This document shows, one piece after another, positions 27,349 to 35,737 of a DNA stretch of 64,000 bases. Under the pieces are notes generated by a model that saw only the letters and a list, made by a program, of their open reading frames with translations, did not search any database and had not been told where the DNA came from. The DNA is taken from the NCBI RefSeq assembly GCF_036173125.1, contig NZ_CP108054.1:5704001-5768000 (forward strand). Direction: 5' to 3'. Both the position numbers and the translations under genes were made by a program. The first letter of the stretch is position 1. Every line of letters starts with the position of its first letter. Source of the stretch: Streptomyces sp. NBC_00286 (GTDB taxonomy: Bacteria > Actinomycetota > Actinomycetes > Streptomycetales > Streptomycetaceae).

Positions 27349-28500
27349 ATGACTCCCACGAAGGAGACCACGGTCGGCATCGGCGGCGCCGCGGAGAGCA
27401 CCGACATGGTGCTCAACATCGGCCCCCAGCACCCGTCCACGCACGGTGTACTGCGCCTCAGGCTCGTGCTGGACGGCGAGCGGATCCAGCATGCGGAGCC
27501 GGTCATCGGCTATATGCACCGCGGCGCGGAGAAGCTCTTCGAGGCGCGCGACTACCGCCAGATCATCGTGCTCGCCAACCGCCACGACTGGCTCTCCGCC
27601 TTCTCGAACGAGCTGGGTGTCGTCCTCGCCGTGGAACGCATGCTCGGCATGGAGGTCCCGGCCCGCGCGGTGTGGATGCGCACGCTCCTCGCGGAGCTGA
27701 ACCGCGTCCTGAACCATCTGATGTTCCTCGGTTCGTACCCGCTTGAGCTGGGCGGAATCACCCCGGTCTTCTACGCCTTCAGGGAGCGCGAGGAACTCCA
27801 GGCCGTCATGGAGGAGATCTCCGGCGGACGCATGCACTACATGTTCAACCGCGTAGGCGGCCTCAAGGAGGACCTCCCCGCTGGATGGACCGCACGCGCG
27901 CGTGCCGCCGTCGCGGACGTCCGCTCGCGCATGGACGTGTACGACAACCTGGTGGTGGGCAACGAGATCTTCCGCGGGCGCACGCGCGACGTGGGCCGGA
28001 TGTCCCCGGAGACGGTGCACGCCTACGGAGTGAGCGGTCCCCTCGCCCGCGCCTCCGGCGTCGACTTCGATCTGCGCCGCGACGAGCCGTATCTGGCGTA
28101 CAGGGAGCTGGGCGAAGTCCTGAAGGTCGTCACGCGGCAGGAGGGCGACTGTCTGGCCCGCTTCGAGGTCCTCCTGGAGCAGACCCACAACTCCCTGGAC
28201 CTCGCCGACGCCTGCCTGGACCGGCTCGCCGAGCTGCCGCCCGGTCCGGTCAACCAGCGGCTCCCGAAGGTTCTCAAGGCCCCGGAGGGCCACACATACG
28301 CCTGGACCGAGAACCCGCTCGGCATCAACGGCTACTACCTCGTCAGCAAGGGCGACAAGACCCCGTACCGGCTGAAGCTGCGCTCGGCCTCGTACAACAA
28401 CATCCAGGCCTTGGTGGAGCTGCTGCCGGGGACACTGGTCGCGGACATGGTGGCGATCCTGGGATCACTGTTCTTCGTGGTCGGGGACATCGACAAGTAG
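27349..28500 (+). CDS. nuoD2: Orphan NADH-quinone oxidoreductase subunit D paralogue
   Basis: 383-residue homologue of complex I 49-kDa subunit (NuoD/NDUFS2/Nqo4), which helps form the quinone pocket. Family landmarks: [17 protein letters not shown] (the quinone-site His is residue 32), [63 protein letters not shown], and the C-terminal [20 protein letters not shown]. No other nuo gene is nearby; Streptomyces keep the full nuo operon elsewhere, so this is a stand-alone paralogue. The residue aligned with the quinone-contacting tyrosine is Trp81 (NRHDWLSAF). Arg58 in HRG aligns with the methylated arginine of human NDUFS2. ATG 27349 has no clear ribosome-binding site. Its 3' end overlaps the convergent methyltransferase gene by 36 bp. 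Confidence 0.88.
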   Translation: MTPTKETTVGIGGAAESTDMVLNIGPQHPSTHGVLRLRLVLDGERIQHAEPVIGYMHRGAEKLFEARDYRQIIVLANRHDWLSAFSNELGVVLAVERMLGMEVPARAVWMRTLLAELNRVLNHLMFLGSYPLELGGITPVFYAFREREELQAVMEEISGGRMHYMFNRVGGLKEDLPAGWTARARAAVADVRSRMDVYDNLVVGNEIFRGRTRDVGRMSPETVHAYGVSGPLARASGVDFDLRRDEPYLAYRELGEVLKVVTRQEGDCLARFEVLLEQTHNSLDLADACLDRLAELPPGPVNQRLPKVLKAPEGHTYAWTENPLGINGYYLVSKGDKTPYRLKLRSASYNNIQALVELLPGTLVADMVAILGSLFFVVGDIDK

Positions 28501-29634
28501 GGCTTCTCCGGCTCCCCGGTCTGTCCGTGCTCTCCGTAGAGGGCTGTTTTCGCCGGGCAGCGGCTCGGGCAGCGGATCGGACATCGGCTCGGGCAGCGGG
28601 TTCGGAATTCCAACTGGCTGTACGAGCCAGCCGAAGTCGCCGAGTCCGCCGGGAGCCGTCAGCTCGGCGGCCTCACCGGCGCCGGCGAGGGCCCGTATGT
28701 ACGCCGTCGGGTCGGTGGAGGCCAGCGACAGCGGCGGGCGGCCGCCGCTCACGCCCAGGGCGTGCAGGGCGTCCCGCTGGGTCAGGAGGCGCGCTCCGGG
28801 CAGCGCGCACGCGTCCAGCGCCACATGCGCCGTGATGTCGCAGGACCCGTCCGGTACGGGCGCCGTCTCGCGGCCCTCGCGGAAGCCGGTGAGCGTTCCG
28901 AAGGGCGGGCGCGCGTCCGCTCGGTGGGAGTAGTCGACGGCCACGGCGAGACCCCGGTCGAGGGTGGCCACGGCGGATGCCCAGGCGGCGTCCCTGGGGA
29001 GGCCGATTTCGGCACGCAGCCCTTCGGGATGCTGATGTGCTTCGTTTGCTTCGGGGCGCTGATTTTCAGGGAGCGGCCACCACCGCGCCAGCCACTCCGC
29101 GTCCGCTCCGGAGACCGGCTCCCCGAGGGATTCGGTGCCGTCCTCCCGTACGAGGACCAGCCGTGGCACTCCGTCCGCGTCCACCTCGGCCACGTCCAGG
29201 GGCACGTTGTCCAGCCACTCGTTCGCGAACAGCAGTCCGGAGAAGCCCGCCGGAGGCTGTGCGCACCACTCGATCCGGTGGTTGAGGCCGGCGGGCCGGT
29301 CGGCGCGTTCGACGGCGTACCCGCGCGCGCGGGAGGCCACTTCGGAGGGAAGGGCCTCCAGGACGCCGGTGACCAGCTCGCCGCGGCCCGCGCCCATGTC
29401 GACGAAGGCGAGCTCGGCGGGCCGGCCGAGCGCCTCGTCGACCCGGCACAGGAGCCGGGCCACAGCGCCCGCGAACAGCGACGACGCGTGCACGGAGGTG
29501 CGGAAATGCCCCGCGGGCCCCTCAGGCCGCCGATAGAACCCTGAAGGCCCGTACAGCGCCTCCTCGGCAGCCTGCCGCCACCTGCGCCGGCCCTCCGCCG
29601 CCTCGTGTGCGTCTTGTCTCACGGCTTGTCTCAC
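28465..29634 (-). CDS. SAM-dependent methyltransferase, MidA/NDUFAF7 family
   Basis: 389-residue DUF185-type methyltransferase. SAM motif [21 protein letters not shown] is near residue 75; [19 protein letters not shown] is the family's post-motif region; [21 protein letters not shown] and the late [13 protein letters not shown] are also typical. In mitochondria NDUFAF7 symmetrically dimethylates Arg85 of NDUFS2 during complex I assembly (established). Its position tail-to-tail with nuoD2, an NDUFS2 homologue, makes that the natural substrate guess. The C-terminus has a Pro-Leu-Pro-Glu/Ser-Asp repeat ([16 protein letters not shown]). The start codon is within a tandem GTGAGACAAG repeat, so 29634 or 29622 are both possible. 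Confidence 0.82.
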   Translation of the reverse strand: MRQAVRQDAHEAAEGRRRWRQAAEEALYGPSGFYRRPEGPAGHFRTSVHASSLFAGAVARLLCRVDEALGRPAELAFVDMGAGRGELVTGVLEALPSEVASRARGYAVERADRPAGLNHRIEWCAQPPAGFSGLLFANEWLDNVPLDVAEVDADGVPRLVLVREDGTESLGEPVSGADAEWLARWWPLPENQRPEANEAHQHPEGLRAEIGLPRDAAWASAVATLDRGLAVAVDYSHRADARPPFGTLTGFREGRETAPVPDGSCDITAHVALDACALPGARLLTQRDALHALGVSGGRPPLSLASTDPTAYIRALAGAGEAAELTAPGGLGDFGWLVQPVGIPNPLPEPMSDPLPEPLPGENSPLRRARTDRGAGEALLVDVPDHEEQ

Positions 29635-29763
29635 GACGCCAGGCTAAGCGGGCTTTGGGCGCCGGGAATTAGCAGGTCTCCACCTTGGGGAGTACGTACG
29701 GTGGTCGCGGATCGACCCTCCGGTTGACCCCTGCACACTGCACCCTTCCCTACGCTGGGTTAC

Positions 29764-30963
29764 GTGCAGCGCCTCTATGACTTCCTCCGCAGGCACCCGA
29801 TGTGGGTCGACAGCTTCTGGGCCGTCCTCCTGCTCGGGATTTCTGTGCTGGGCGGATCGGTGACGGAGGAGGCCCGAGGGGCCGAACTTCCGGCCGTCAC
29901 GTTTCCGATCATGATCCTCCTGAGCCTGGTGGTCGCGCTGCGCCGCCGAATGCCGGAGAAGATGCTGATCCTGGCGCTGCTGCTCGGCCTGGTGCAGCTG
30001 ATCGCGGACACAGGGACGCTGCCCGCCAACTTCGCCTTCCTGGTGATCATTTACACGGTCGCGGCGGACGGCGCCCGCTGGGCCTCCCGGATCGCGCTGA
30101 CCTCCGGCCTGTGCGCCGCTCCCGTCGCACAAATGCGCTGGCCGGCCGATCAGGGCGTCGGGAGCAGCATCGCCATAGTGATCTTCCAAACCGTTCCGTT
30201 CGCGCTCGCCTGGGTGCTCGGCGACTCGGTCCGCACCCGCCGCGCCTACCTCTCGCAGCTGGAGGAGCGCGCCGACCGGCTGGAGAGGGAGCGCGAGGCC
30301 CAGTCCAAGGTCGCGGTCGCCGCGGAGCGGGCCCGGATCGCCCGCGAGCTGCACGACGTGGTCGCGCACAACGTGTCGGTGATGGTGGTGCAGGCCGACG
30401 GGGCCGCGTACGTCCTGGACACCGCCCCCGACCAGGCCAAGAAGGCCCTGGAGACCATCTCGGGAACGGGCCGTCAGGCCCTCGCCGAAATGCGCCGCCT
30501 GCTCGGCGTGCTGCGCACCGGCGAGCACCAGGAGAGCGGCGAATACGTCCCCCAGCCCGACGTCGACCAGCTCGACGACCTCATCGAGGAGGTCCGTACG
30601 GCCGGTCTCCCCGTCGACTACAAGATCGAGGGCACCCCGCGGCCGCTGCCGAGCGGCGTCGAGCTCACCGCGTACCGCATCGTCCAGGAGGCGCTCACCA
30701 ACACGCGCAAGCACGGGGGGTCCAACGTCGGCGCGAGCGTGCGCCTGGTCTACTTCGACGACGGCCTCGGGCTGCTCGTCGAGGACGACGGGAAGGGCGC
30801 CCCGCACGAGTTGTACGAGGACGGTGGCATCGACGGCAGGGGACACGGCCTGATCGGCATGCGGGAGCGCGTCGGTATGGTCGGCGGCACCCTGGACGCG
30901 GGGCCGCGCCCGGGCGGCGGCTTCCGGATCAGTGCCCTGCTCCCGCTCAAGCCCGCCAATTGA
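29764..30963 (+). CDS. NarL-type sensor histidine kinase
   Basis: 399 residues. The N-terminal half carries about five transmembrane helices with little periplasmic sequence. It is followed by a coiled linker (SQLEERADRLEREREAQ), the HisKA_3 dimerisation helix with the phospho-accepting His in RARIARELHDVVAHNVSVM (about residue 197), and a HATPase_c domain with ALTNTRKHG, LLVEDDGKGAP and GHGLIGMRERVGMVGG. The signal is unknown. The following gene encodes the cognate NarL-type regulator. TACGCT at 29751-29756 lies seven bases before GTG, suggesting a leaderless message. Confidence 0.92.
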   Translation: MQRLYDFLRRHPMWVDSFWAVLLLGISVLGGSVTEEARGAELPAVTFPIMILLSLVVALRRRMPEKMLILALLLGLVQLIADTGTLPANFAFLVIIYTVAADGARWASRIALTSGLCAAPVAQMRWPADQGVGSSIAIVIFQTVPFALAWVLGDSVRTRRAYLSQLEERADRLEREREAQSKVAVAAERARIARELHDVVAHNVSVMVVQADGAAYVLDTAPDQAKKALETISGTGRQALAEMRRLLGVLRTGEHQESGEYVPQPDVDQLDDLIEEVRTAGLPVDYKIEGTPRPLPSGVELTAYRIVQEALTNTRKHGGSNVGASVRLVYFDDGLGLLVEDDGKGAPHELYEDGGIDGRGHGLIGMRERVGMVGGTLDAGPRPGGGFRISALLPLKPAN

Positions 30964-31058
30964 CACGTGCACGCCCCACTGACCGCACCGCGAACCGACC
31001 GCCCACGCACCGCCCGCACCCGCACCGCCCGTCCATGAACCGACCGGAGGACCCAGGA

Positions 31059-31730
31059 ATGCCGATCCGCGTGATGCTCGTCGACGACCAGGTGCTGCTG
31101 CGCACCGGGTTCCGGATGGTGCTCGCCGCCCAGCCGGACATGGAGGTCGTCGCGGAGGCGGGCGACGGTGTCGAGGCCCTCCAGGTGCTGCGTTCGACCA
31201 CCGTCGACGTCGTCCTGATGGACGTACGCATGCCGAAGCTGGACGGCGTGGAGACGACCCGCCGTATCTGCTTGGAGCCGGACCCGCCGAAGGTGCTGAT
31301 CTTGACCACCTTCGACCTCGACGAGTACGCCTTCTCCGGGCTGAAGGCGGGCGCCTCCGGCTTCATGCTCAAGGATGTGCCGCCCGGCGAACTCCTCGCC
31401 GCGATCCGCGCCGTCCACAGCGGCGACGCGGTGGTCGCGCCCTCCACGACCCGCCGCCTCCTGGACCGGTTCGCGCCGATGCTGCCGAGCGGCGGCAAGG
31501 AGCCCCAGCACAAGGAGCTGGAGCGGCTGACCGACCGGGAGCGCGAGGTGATGATCCTGGTCGCGCAGGGCCTGTCGAACGGCGAGATCGCCGCCCGCCT
31601 CGTCCTCTCGGAGGCGACGGTCAAGACGCACGTGGGGCGCATCCTCACCAAGCTGGGGCTGCGGGACCGGGTGCAGGTCGTGGTCCTGGCGTACGAGACG
31701 GGTCTTGTACGGGCCGGGGGACAGGGCTGA
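31059..31730 (+). CDS. NarL/LuxR-type response regulator
   Basis: 223 residues. Receiver domain with the phosphorylatable aspartate in DVVLMDVRMPKLDGVE (about residue 53) and the lysine in GFMLKDVPPGELL; then a LuxR-type helix-turn-helix (LTDREREVMILVAQGLSNGEIAARLVLSEATVKTHVGRIL). GGAGG lies eight bases before the ATG. It sits 95 bp after the kinase gene and presumably shares its transcript. Regulated genes are unknown. Confidence 0.93.
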   Translation: MPIRVMLVDDQVLLRTGFRMVLAAQPDMEVVAEAGDGVEALQVLRSTTVDVVLMDVRMPKLDGVETTRRICLEPDPPKVLILTTFDLDEYAFSGLKAGASGFMLKDVPPGELLAAIRAVHSGDAVVAPSTTRRLLDRFAPMLPSGGKEPQHKELERLTDREREVMILVAQGLSNGEIAARLVLSEATVKTHVGRILTKLGLRDRVQVVVLAYETGLVRAGGQG

Positions 31731-31797
31731 GCGGGCCCTGGCGGGCGTTCTGCGTGAACGTGACCGAGGCGTGACCGTCAGCCACTAAGGTCTCCGC

Positions 31798-32430
31798 ATG
31801 CTCCTGTGGATCAACGGCCCCTTCGGGGGCGGCAAGACACAGACCGCACACGAGATCCAGCGCCGTCTGCCCGGCAGCGTCATCTGCGACCCGGAGCACG
31901 CCGGCTTCGGGCTCCGCCGCATGCTGCCGCCCGAACTGCGCGGAAACTTCCAGGACTTGGTGTCCTGGCGCCAGGGCGTCGTCGAGGTGCTCGACCTCGC
32001 CCTCGCCAAGCACGATGGCGTGGTGATCGCCCCCATGACCGTCACGGACTTCGGCTACTTCGACGAGACCGTCGGGCGGCTGCGCGAAAAGGGCCACGAC
32101 GTACGGCACTTCTCGCTCCTCGCCCAGCGCGAGACCGTCCTGAAGCGGCTGCGCGAGCGCGGCTTCGGCCACCTCCTCCAGTACGTCGCCGGCAAGGGTG
32201 CCCCCTTGCGCAGGGAGAGTTGGGCGGTGGAGCAGCTCGACCACTGCCTGGAGCGGCTGCGCGAGCCGGAGTTCGCCGAGCACCTGTGGACGGACGACAC
32301 GACAGTCCCCAAGACCGCCGACCGGATCGCCGTACTGGCCGGGCTGACGCTCACGCCGAACAAGGAGGGGGCGTTGCGGACGCGGCTGCGGCAGATACGG
32401 GTCGGGGTCAAGCACATCCGGTTCGACTGA
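31798..32430 (+). CDS. P-loop protein resembling tunicamycin-resistance protein TmrB
   Basis: 210 residues. The N-terminus MLLWINGPFGGGKTQTAHE matches the TmrB P-loop (WINGAFGSGKTQTA in Bacillus, from memory), and the similarity continues through VICDPEHAGFGLRRMLPPEL, GVVIAPMTVTDFGYFDETVGRLR, HFSLLAQRETVLKRLRERG, WAVEQLDHCLERL and the C-terminal LRQIRVGVKHIRFD. TmrB confers tunicamycin resistance in Bacillus by binding the drug at the membrane; tunicamycins are made by streptomycetes. Whether this copy protects or is a nucleoside-kinase-like housekeeping protein is open. TAAGGT sits six bases before ATG, probably leaderless. Confidence 0.8.
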   Translation: MLLWINGPFGGGKTQTAHEIQRRLPGSVICDPEHAGFGLRRMLPPELRGNFQDLVSWRQGVVEVLDLALAKHDGVVIAPMTVTDFGYFDETVGRLREKGHDVRHFSLLAQRETVLKRLRERGFGHLLQYVAGKGAPLRRESWAVEQLDHCLERLREPEFAEHLWTDDTTVPKTADRIAVLAGLTLTPNKEGALRTRLRQIRVGVKHIRFD

Positions 32431-32466
32431 AGGGCCCCGCTCCGGTGAAGTACGCGCTCCGGCTGT

Positions 32467-33663
32467 TCAGGCTCCCGAGCGGGGCAGCCGCGCCACGAAG
32501 TCGGCTACGGCCTTCCTGACGTCCTCCGCGGTCCACTCCAGGCCCGCCTCGGCCACCGCCACCTCCGTGACCGACAGCCCCGGCACCCTGTCCGGGAACC
32601 AACGACGGAACAGTGCCGTCTTGGTCTCCTCGACCTGCCGTACGACCGCCTCGTTGAGCTTCTCGTGGTCGTACGCCAGCCACACCCGGAACTCATGCGT
32701 GTGCGGCTCCTCGGGGTGGACGCGACTCCAGGGGACGCCCGCCGCCCTGAAGCCCTCGCGCAGCGCCGCGGCGACCACGCGCGCGTGGGCCACGTATTCC
32801 GGCAGCCGGGGCAGCTCCTTCTCCAGGCCGATCAGCGCCGACAGGGCCGTCGGGAACTGCTGGAAGACTTGGCCGCCGTACCGGTGCCGCCAGGCCTTCG
32901 CCTCGTCGACGAGGGTCCGCGGGCCCGCGAGCGCCGCGCCGCCCAGCCCTCCCAGGGACTTGTAGAACGACACGTACACGCTGTCCGCGAGGCCTGCGAT
33001 CTCCTCCAGGGGGCGCCCGAAATGCGGGGTGCACTCCCACAGACGTGCCCCATCGAAGTGGACCACCGCGTCGCGCTCCCGCGCCGCGTCCACCAGCTCG
33101 GAGAGCCCCTCCCAGGAGGGCAGCATGAAACCGGCGTCCCGGAGAGGCAGTTCGAGCATCAGGGCCCCGAAGGGCTCCTCGAAGTCCCGTATCTCCTCGG
33201 CGGTGGGCAGCCGGGGCTCGTACGTCAGATGGACGGTCCGCAGACCGCTCACCGCGGAGAAGGCGTCGCGTTCGTGCACCTCGGGGTGGGCGAGCGGATG
33301 CAGGGCCACTACGGGGTTGCCGGTACGGCCCGCCCAGCAGCGCAACGCGACCTGCTGGGCCATGGTGCCGGTGGGGAAGAAGGCGGCGGCCTCCTTGCCG
33401 AGGAGGCCCGCGACCCGCTCCTCCAGGGTCTCGACGATCCCGTCGCCGAACACGTCCACCGGCTGGTCCAGGTCGTACACCCCTGGCGCCGCCTCCATCA
33501 GCCGTGCCAGCCGCTCGCCGACCGTGGCGTGGAAACCGGGCCGCCACAGTGTTCGTTCGGCCCCTCGGACGGCAGCCCACCGCTGCGCCTGCTGCTGCTC
33601 GGCCGACTGCTCCGGGCCCTCTTGCGCCGACTCTGCCTCGCGCTGCTCCGCCGTATCGCTCAT
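32467..33663 (-). CDS. PLP-dependent threonine aldolase-like enzyme
   Basis: 398-residue fold-type I beta-eliminating lyase resembling low-specificity L-threonine aldolase, which splits threonine to glycine and acetaldehyde. The PLP aspartate is in AVVHFDGARLWE, the Schiff-base lysine is in VYVSFYKSLGGLGGAALAG (about residue 245), and FFPTGTMAQQVALRCWAG binds the phosphate. An acidic/Gln-rich 35-residue N-terminal extension (EQREAESAQEGPEQSAEQQQ) is unusual. ATG 33663 follows a weak AGGG. It is convergent with the TmrB-like gene and divergent from the pantothenate/NAD operon. Confidence 0.85.
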   Translation of the reverse strand: MSDTAEQREAESAQEGPEQSAEQQQAQRWAAVRGAERTLWRPGFHATVGERLARLMEAAPGVYDLDQPVDVFGDGIVETLEERVAGLLGKEAAAFFPTGTMAQQVALRCWAGRTGNPVVALHPLAHPEVHERDAFSAVSGLRTVHLTYEPRLPTAEEIRDFEEPFGALMLELPLRDAGFMLPSWEGLSELVDAARERDAVVHFDGARLWECTPHFGRPLEEIAGLADSVYVSFYKSLGGLGGAALAGPRTLVDEAKAWRHRYGGQVFQQFPTALSALIGLEKELPRLPEYVAHARVVAAALREGFRAAGVPWSRVHPEEPHTHEFRVWLAYDHEKLNEAVVRQVEETKTALFRRWFPDRVPGLSVTEVAVAEAGLEWTAEDVRKAVADFVARLPRSGA

Positions 33664-33724
33664 CCCTGGATCATGCAGCTCGGCGGCGGCCGGGCACGCG
33701 AAATTCCCACAACTTCCCACAGCC

Positions 33725-33733
33725 TGTGGACAA
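33725..33733 (-). other. Perfect DnaA-box 9-mer
   Basis: TGTGGACAA on the plus strand, i.e. TTGTCCACA, the preferred Streptomyces DnaA box. Two related TTCCCACAA/CTTCCCACAG strings lie just left of it (33705-33724). It lies in the divergent gap before the panC operon. A single box is not an origin; it may be a titration or regulatory site, or chance. Confidence 0.4.
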
Positions 33734-33818
33734 CAAAACGGGCCCGGAACGGATCGCGTTAACATGACGAGAAATCGTCCGGTACCCCGAGCGGACTGGA
33801 ACGGAAGGCCGCCGTCGA

Positions 33819-34748
33819 GTGAGTACAGTCCCACAACCAGACCCCAAGGACCGCCCCGCGCGGCTCACCGTCGGCGTCGTCGGTGCCGGCCGCGTGGGGC
33901 CCGCTCTTGCCGCGTCGTTGCAGCTCGCCGGGCATCGGCCGGTGGCCGTCTCCGGGGTCTCGGACGCCTCCGTACGGCGTGCGGCCCAGCTCCTGCCCGA
34001 CGTACCGCTGGTGACGCCCGCGCAGGTCATGGAGCGGGCCGAGCTCGTGCTCCTGACGGTCCCGGACGACGCCCTGCCGGGGCTGGTCGAGGGGCTCGCC
34101 GAGACGGGTGCCGTACGGCCGGGGCAGCTGCTCGTGCACACTTCCGGGCGGTACGGCGCGAAGGTGCTGGACCCCGCGCTGCGGGCCGGTGCGCTGCCGT
34201 TGGCGTTGCATCCCGCGATGACGTTCACCGGCACTCCTGTGGACGTACAGCGGCTTGCCGGGTGCTCTTTCGGGGTCACCGCGCCCGAGGAGCTGCGGCT
34301 GGCCGCTGAGGCGCTGGTCATCGAGATGGGCGGCGAGCCCGAGTGGATCGCCGAGGCCGCCCGGCCGCTGTACCACGCGGCCCTCGCGCTCGGCGCCAAC
34401 CACCTGGTGACCCTGGTCGCCGAGTCCATGGAGCTGCTGCGTACGGCGGGCGTGGAGGCCCCCGACCGGATGCTGGGTCCGCTGCTCGGCGCGGCCCTGG
34501 ACAATGCCCTCAGGTCCGGCGACGCGGCCCTCACAGGACCCGTCGCGCGCGGTGACGCGGGTACGGTCGCCGCGCACATCGCGGAGTTGCGCAAGCACGC
34601 GCCGGGAGCCGTGGCCGGCTATCTGGCGATGGCCCGCGCGACCGCCGACCGCGCCCTCGCCCACGGATTGCTGAAGCCGGAGCTCGCAGAGGACCTTCTC
34701 GGGGTACTGGCAGACGGGACCGACGGCACCGAGGGAGACGCCCGATGA
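33819..34748 (+). CDS. Rossmann-fold dehydrogenase with DUF2520 domain
   Basis: 309 residues. An NAD(P)-binding Rossmann domain starts [24 protein letters not shown] (GxGxxG variant) and includes [18 protein letters not shown] and [11 protein letters not shown]; the C-terminal helical DUF2520 domain includes [18 protein letters not shown]. The gene overlaps panC by 4 bp (ATGA) and leads the panC-nadB-nadC-coaX operon. Because pantothenate synthesis needs a ketopantoate reductase and no panE is seen here, an oxidoreductase role in pantoate supply is a reasonable inference. The GTG start has GGAAGG upstream. Confidence 0.82.
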   Translation: MSTVPQPDPKDRPARLTVGVVGAGRVGPALAASLQLAGHRPVAVSGVSDASVRRAAQLLPDVPLVTPAQVMERAELVLLTVPDDALPGLVEGLAETGAVRPGQLLVHTSGRYGAKVLDPALRAGALPLALHPAMTFTGTPVDVQRLAGCSFGVTAPEELRLAAEALVIEMGGEPEWIAEAARPLYHAALALGANHLVTLVAESMELLRTAGVEAPDRMLGPLLGAALDNALRSGDAALTGPVARGDAGTVAAHIAELRKHAPGAVAGYLAMARATADRALAHGLLKPELAEDLLGVLADGTDGTEGDAR

Positions 34749-35737
34749 CCAACGCCCTGCTGCGCACCGCCGACGGGCTCCACGCGCGCGTGCGCACCGG
34801 ACGCCGTGCCGTCGTGATGACCATGGGCGCCCTGCACGAGGGCCACGCGACCCTGATCCGCACCGCCCGCGGGATCGCGGGCGGCGACGGAGAGGTCGTC
34901 GTCACGGTCTTCGTGAACCCCCTCCAGTTCGGCGCGGGCGAGGACCTCGACCGTTACCCGCGCACCTTGGACGCCGACGTGAAGATCGCCGAACAGGCGG
35001 GCGCGGACGTCGTGTTCGCCCCCTCCGTGGACGAGGTCTACCCGGGCGGCGAGCCCCAGGTCCGTATCAGCGCGGGCCCCATGGGCGAGCGCCTGGAGGG
35101 TGCCGCACGGCCCGGCCACTTCGACGGCATGCTCACCGTCGTCGCCAAGCTGCTGCACCTGACCCGCCCCGATGTGGCGCTGTACGGGCAGAAGGACGCC
35201 CAGCAGCTCGCCCTGATCCGCCGCATGGTGCGCGATCTGAACTTCGGGGTGGAGATCGTCGGCGTACCGACGGTGCGCGAGGAGGACGGCCTCGCCCTGT
35301 CCAGCCGTAACCGCTACCTCTCGGCCGCCGAGCGCCGCACCGCGCTCGCCCTCTCCCAGGCCCTGTTCGCGGGCAGCGACCGGCACGCCGCACAGGAGGC
35401 CCTACGCGCGCGTGCCCGCGAAGTGCCCACCACGCACGCGCGTGCCGAGGCCCTCAGCGCGCTGGGCGAGTCCCGCGCCGCGGCCGACGCGCACGCCGTC
35501 GCCAAAGCGGTGCCGGGCGGCCCCGCCGCGGTCCGCGCCGCCGCCCGCCTCGTCCTCGACGACGCCGCCCGTATGCACCCCCCGCTCGCCCTGGACTACT
35601 TGGCGCTGGTCGATCCGTCCGACTTCACCGAGATCCCGGACGACTACACCGGCGAGGCGATCCTCGCCGTCGCCGCCCGGGTCGGGACGACCCGGCTGAT
35701 CGACAACATTCCGCTGACCTTCGGAGCCGCCTCGTGA
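34745..35737 (+). CDS. panC: Pantothenate synthetase
   Basis: 330 residues; condenses pantoate and beta-alanine with ATP to pantothenate. Motifs: [15 protein letters not shown] (the HIGH-like HEGH for ATP binding), [39 protein letters not shown], and the KMSKS-like region [13 protein letters not shown]. The length is above the usual ~285 because of an Ala/Arg-rich insert (about residues 215-265). The stop overlaps the nadB start (GTGA). It produces the substrate that the CoaX kinase at the end of this operon phosphorylates. Confidence 0.95.
   Translation: MTNALLRTADGLHARVRTGRRAVVMTMGALHEGHATLIRTARGIAGGDGEVVVTVFVNPLQFGAGEDLDRYPRTLDADVKIAEQAGADVVFAPSVDEVYPGGEPQVRISAGPMGERLEGAARPGHFDGMLTVVAKLLHLTRPDVALYGQKDAQQLALIRRMVRDLNFGVEIVGVPTVREEDGLALSSRNRYLSAAERRTALALSQALFAGSDRHAAQEALRARAREVPTTHARAEALSALGESRAAADAHAVAKAVPGGPAAVRAAARLVLDDAARMHPPLALDYLALVDPSDFTEIPDDYTGEAILAVAARVGTTRLIDNIPLTFGAAS

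Noticed and set aside
33725..33733. Replication origin
   Set aside because: Only one perfect DnaA box, with no dnaA/dnaN genes or box cluster.
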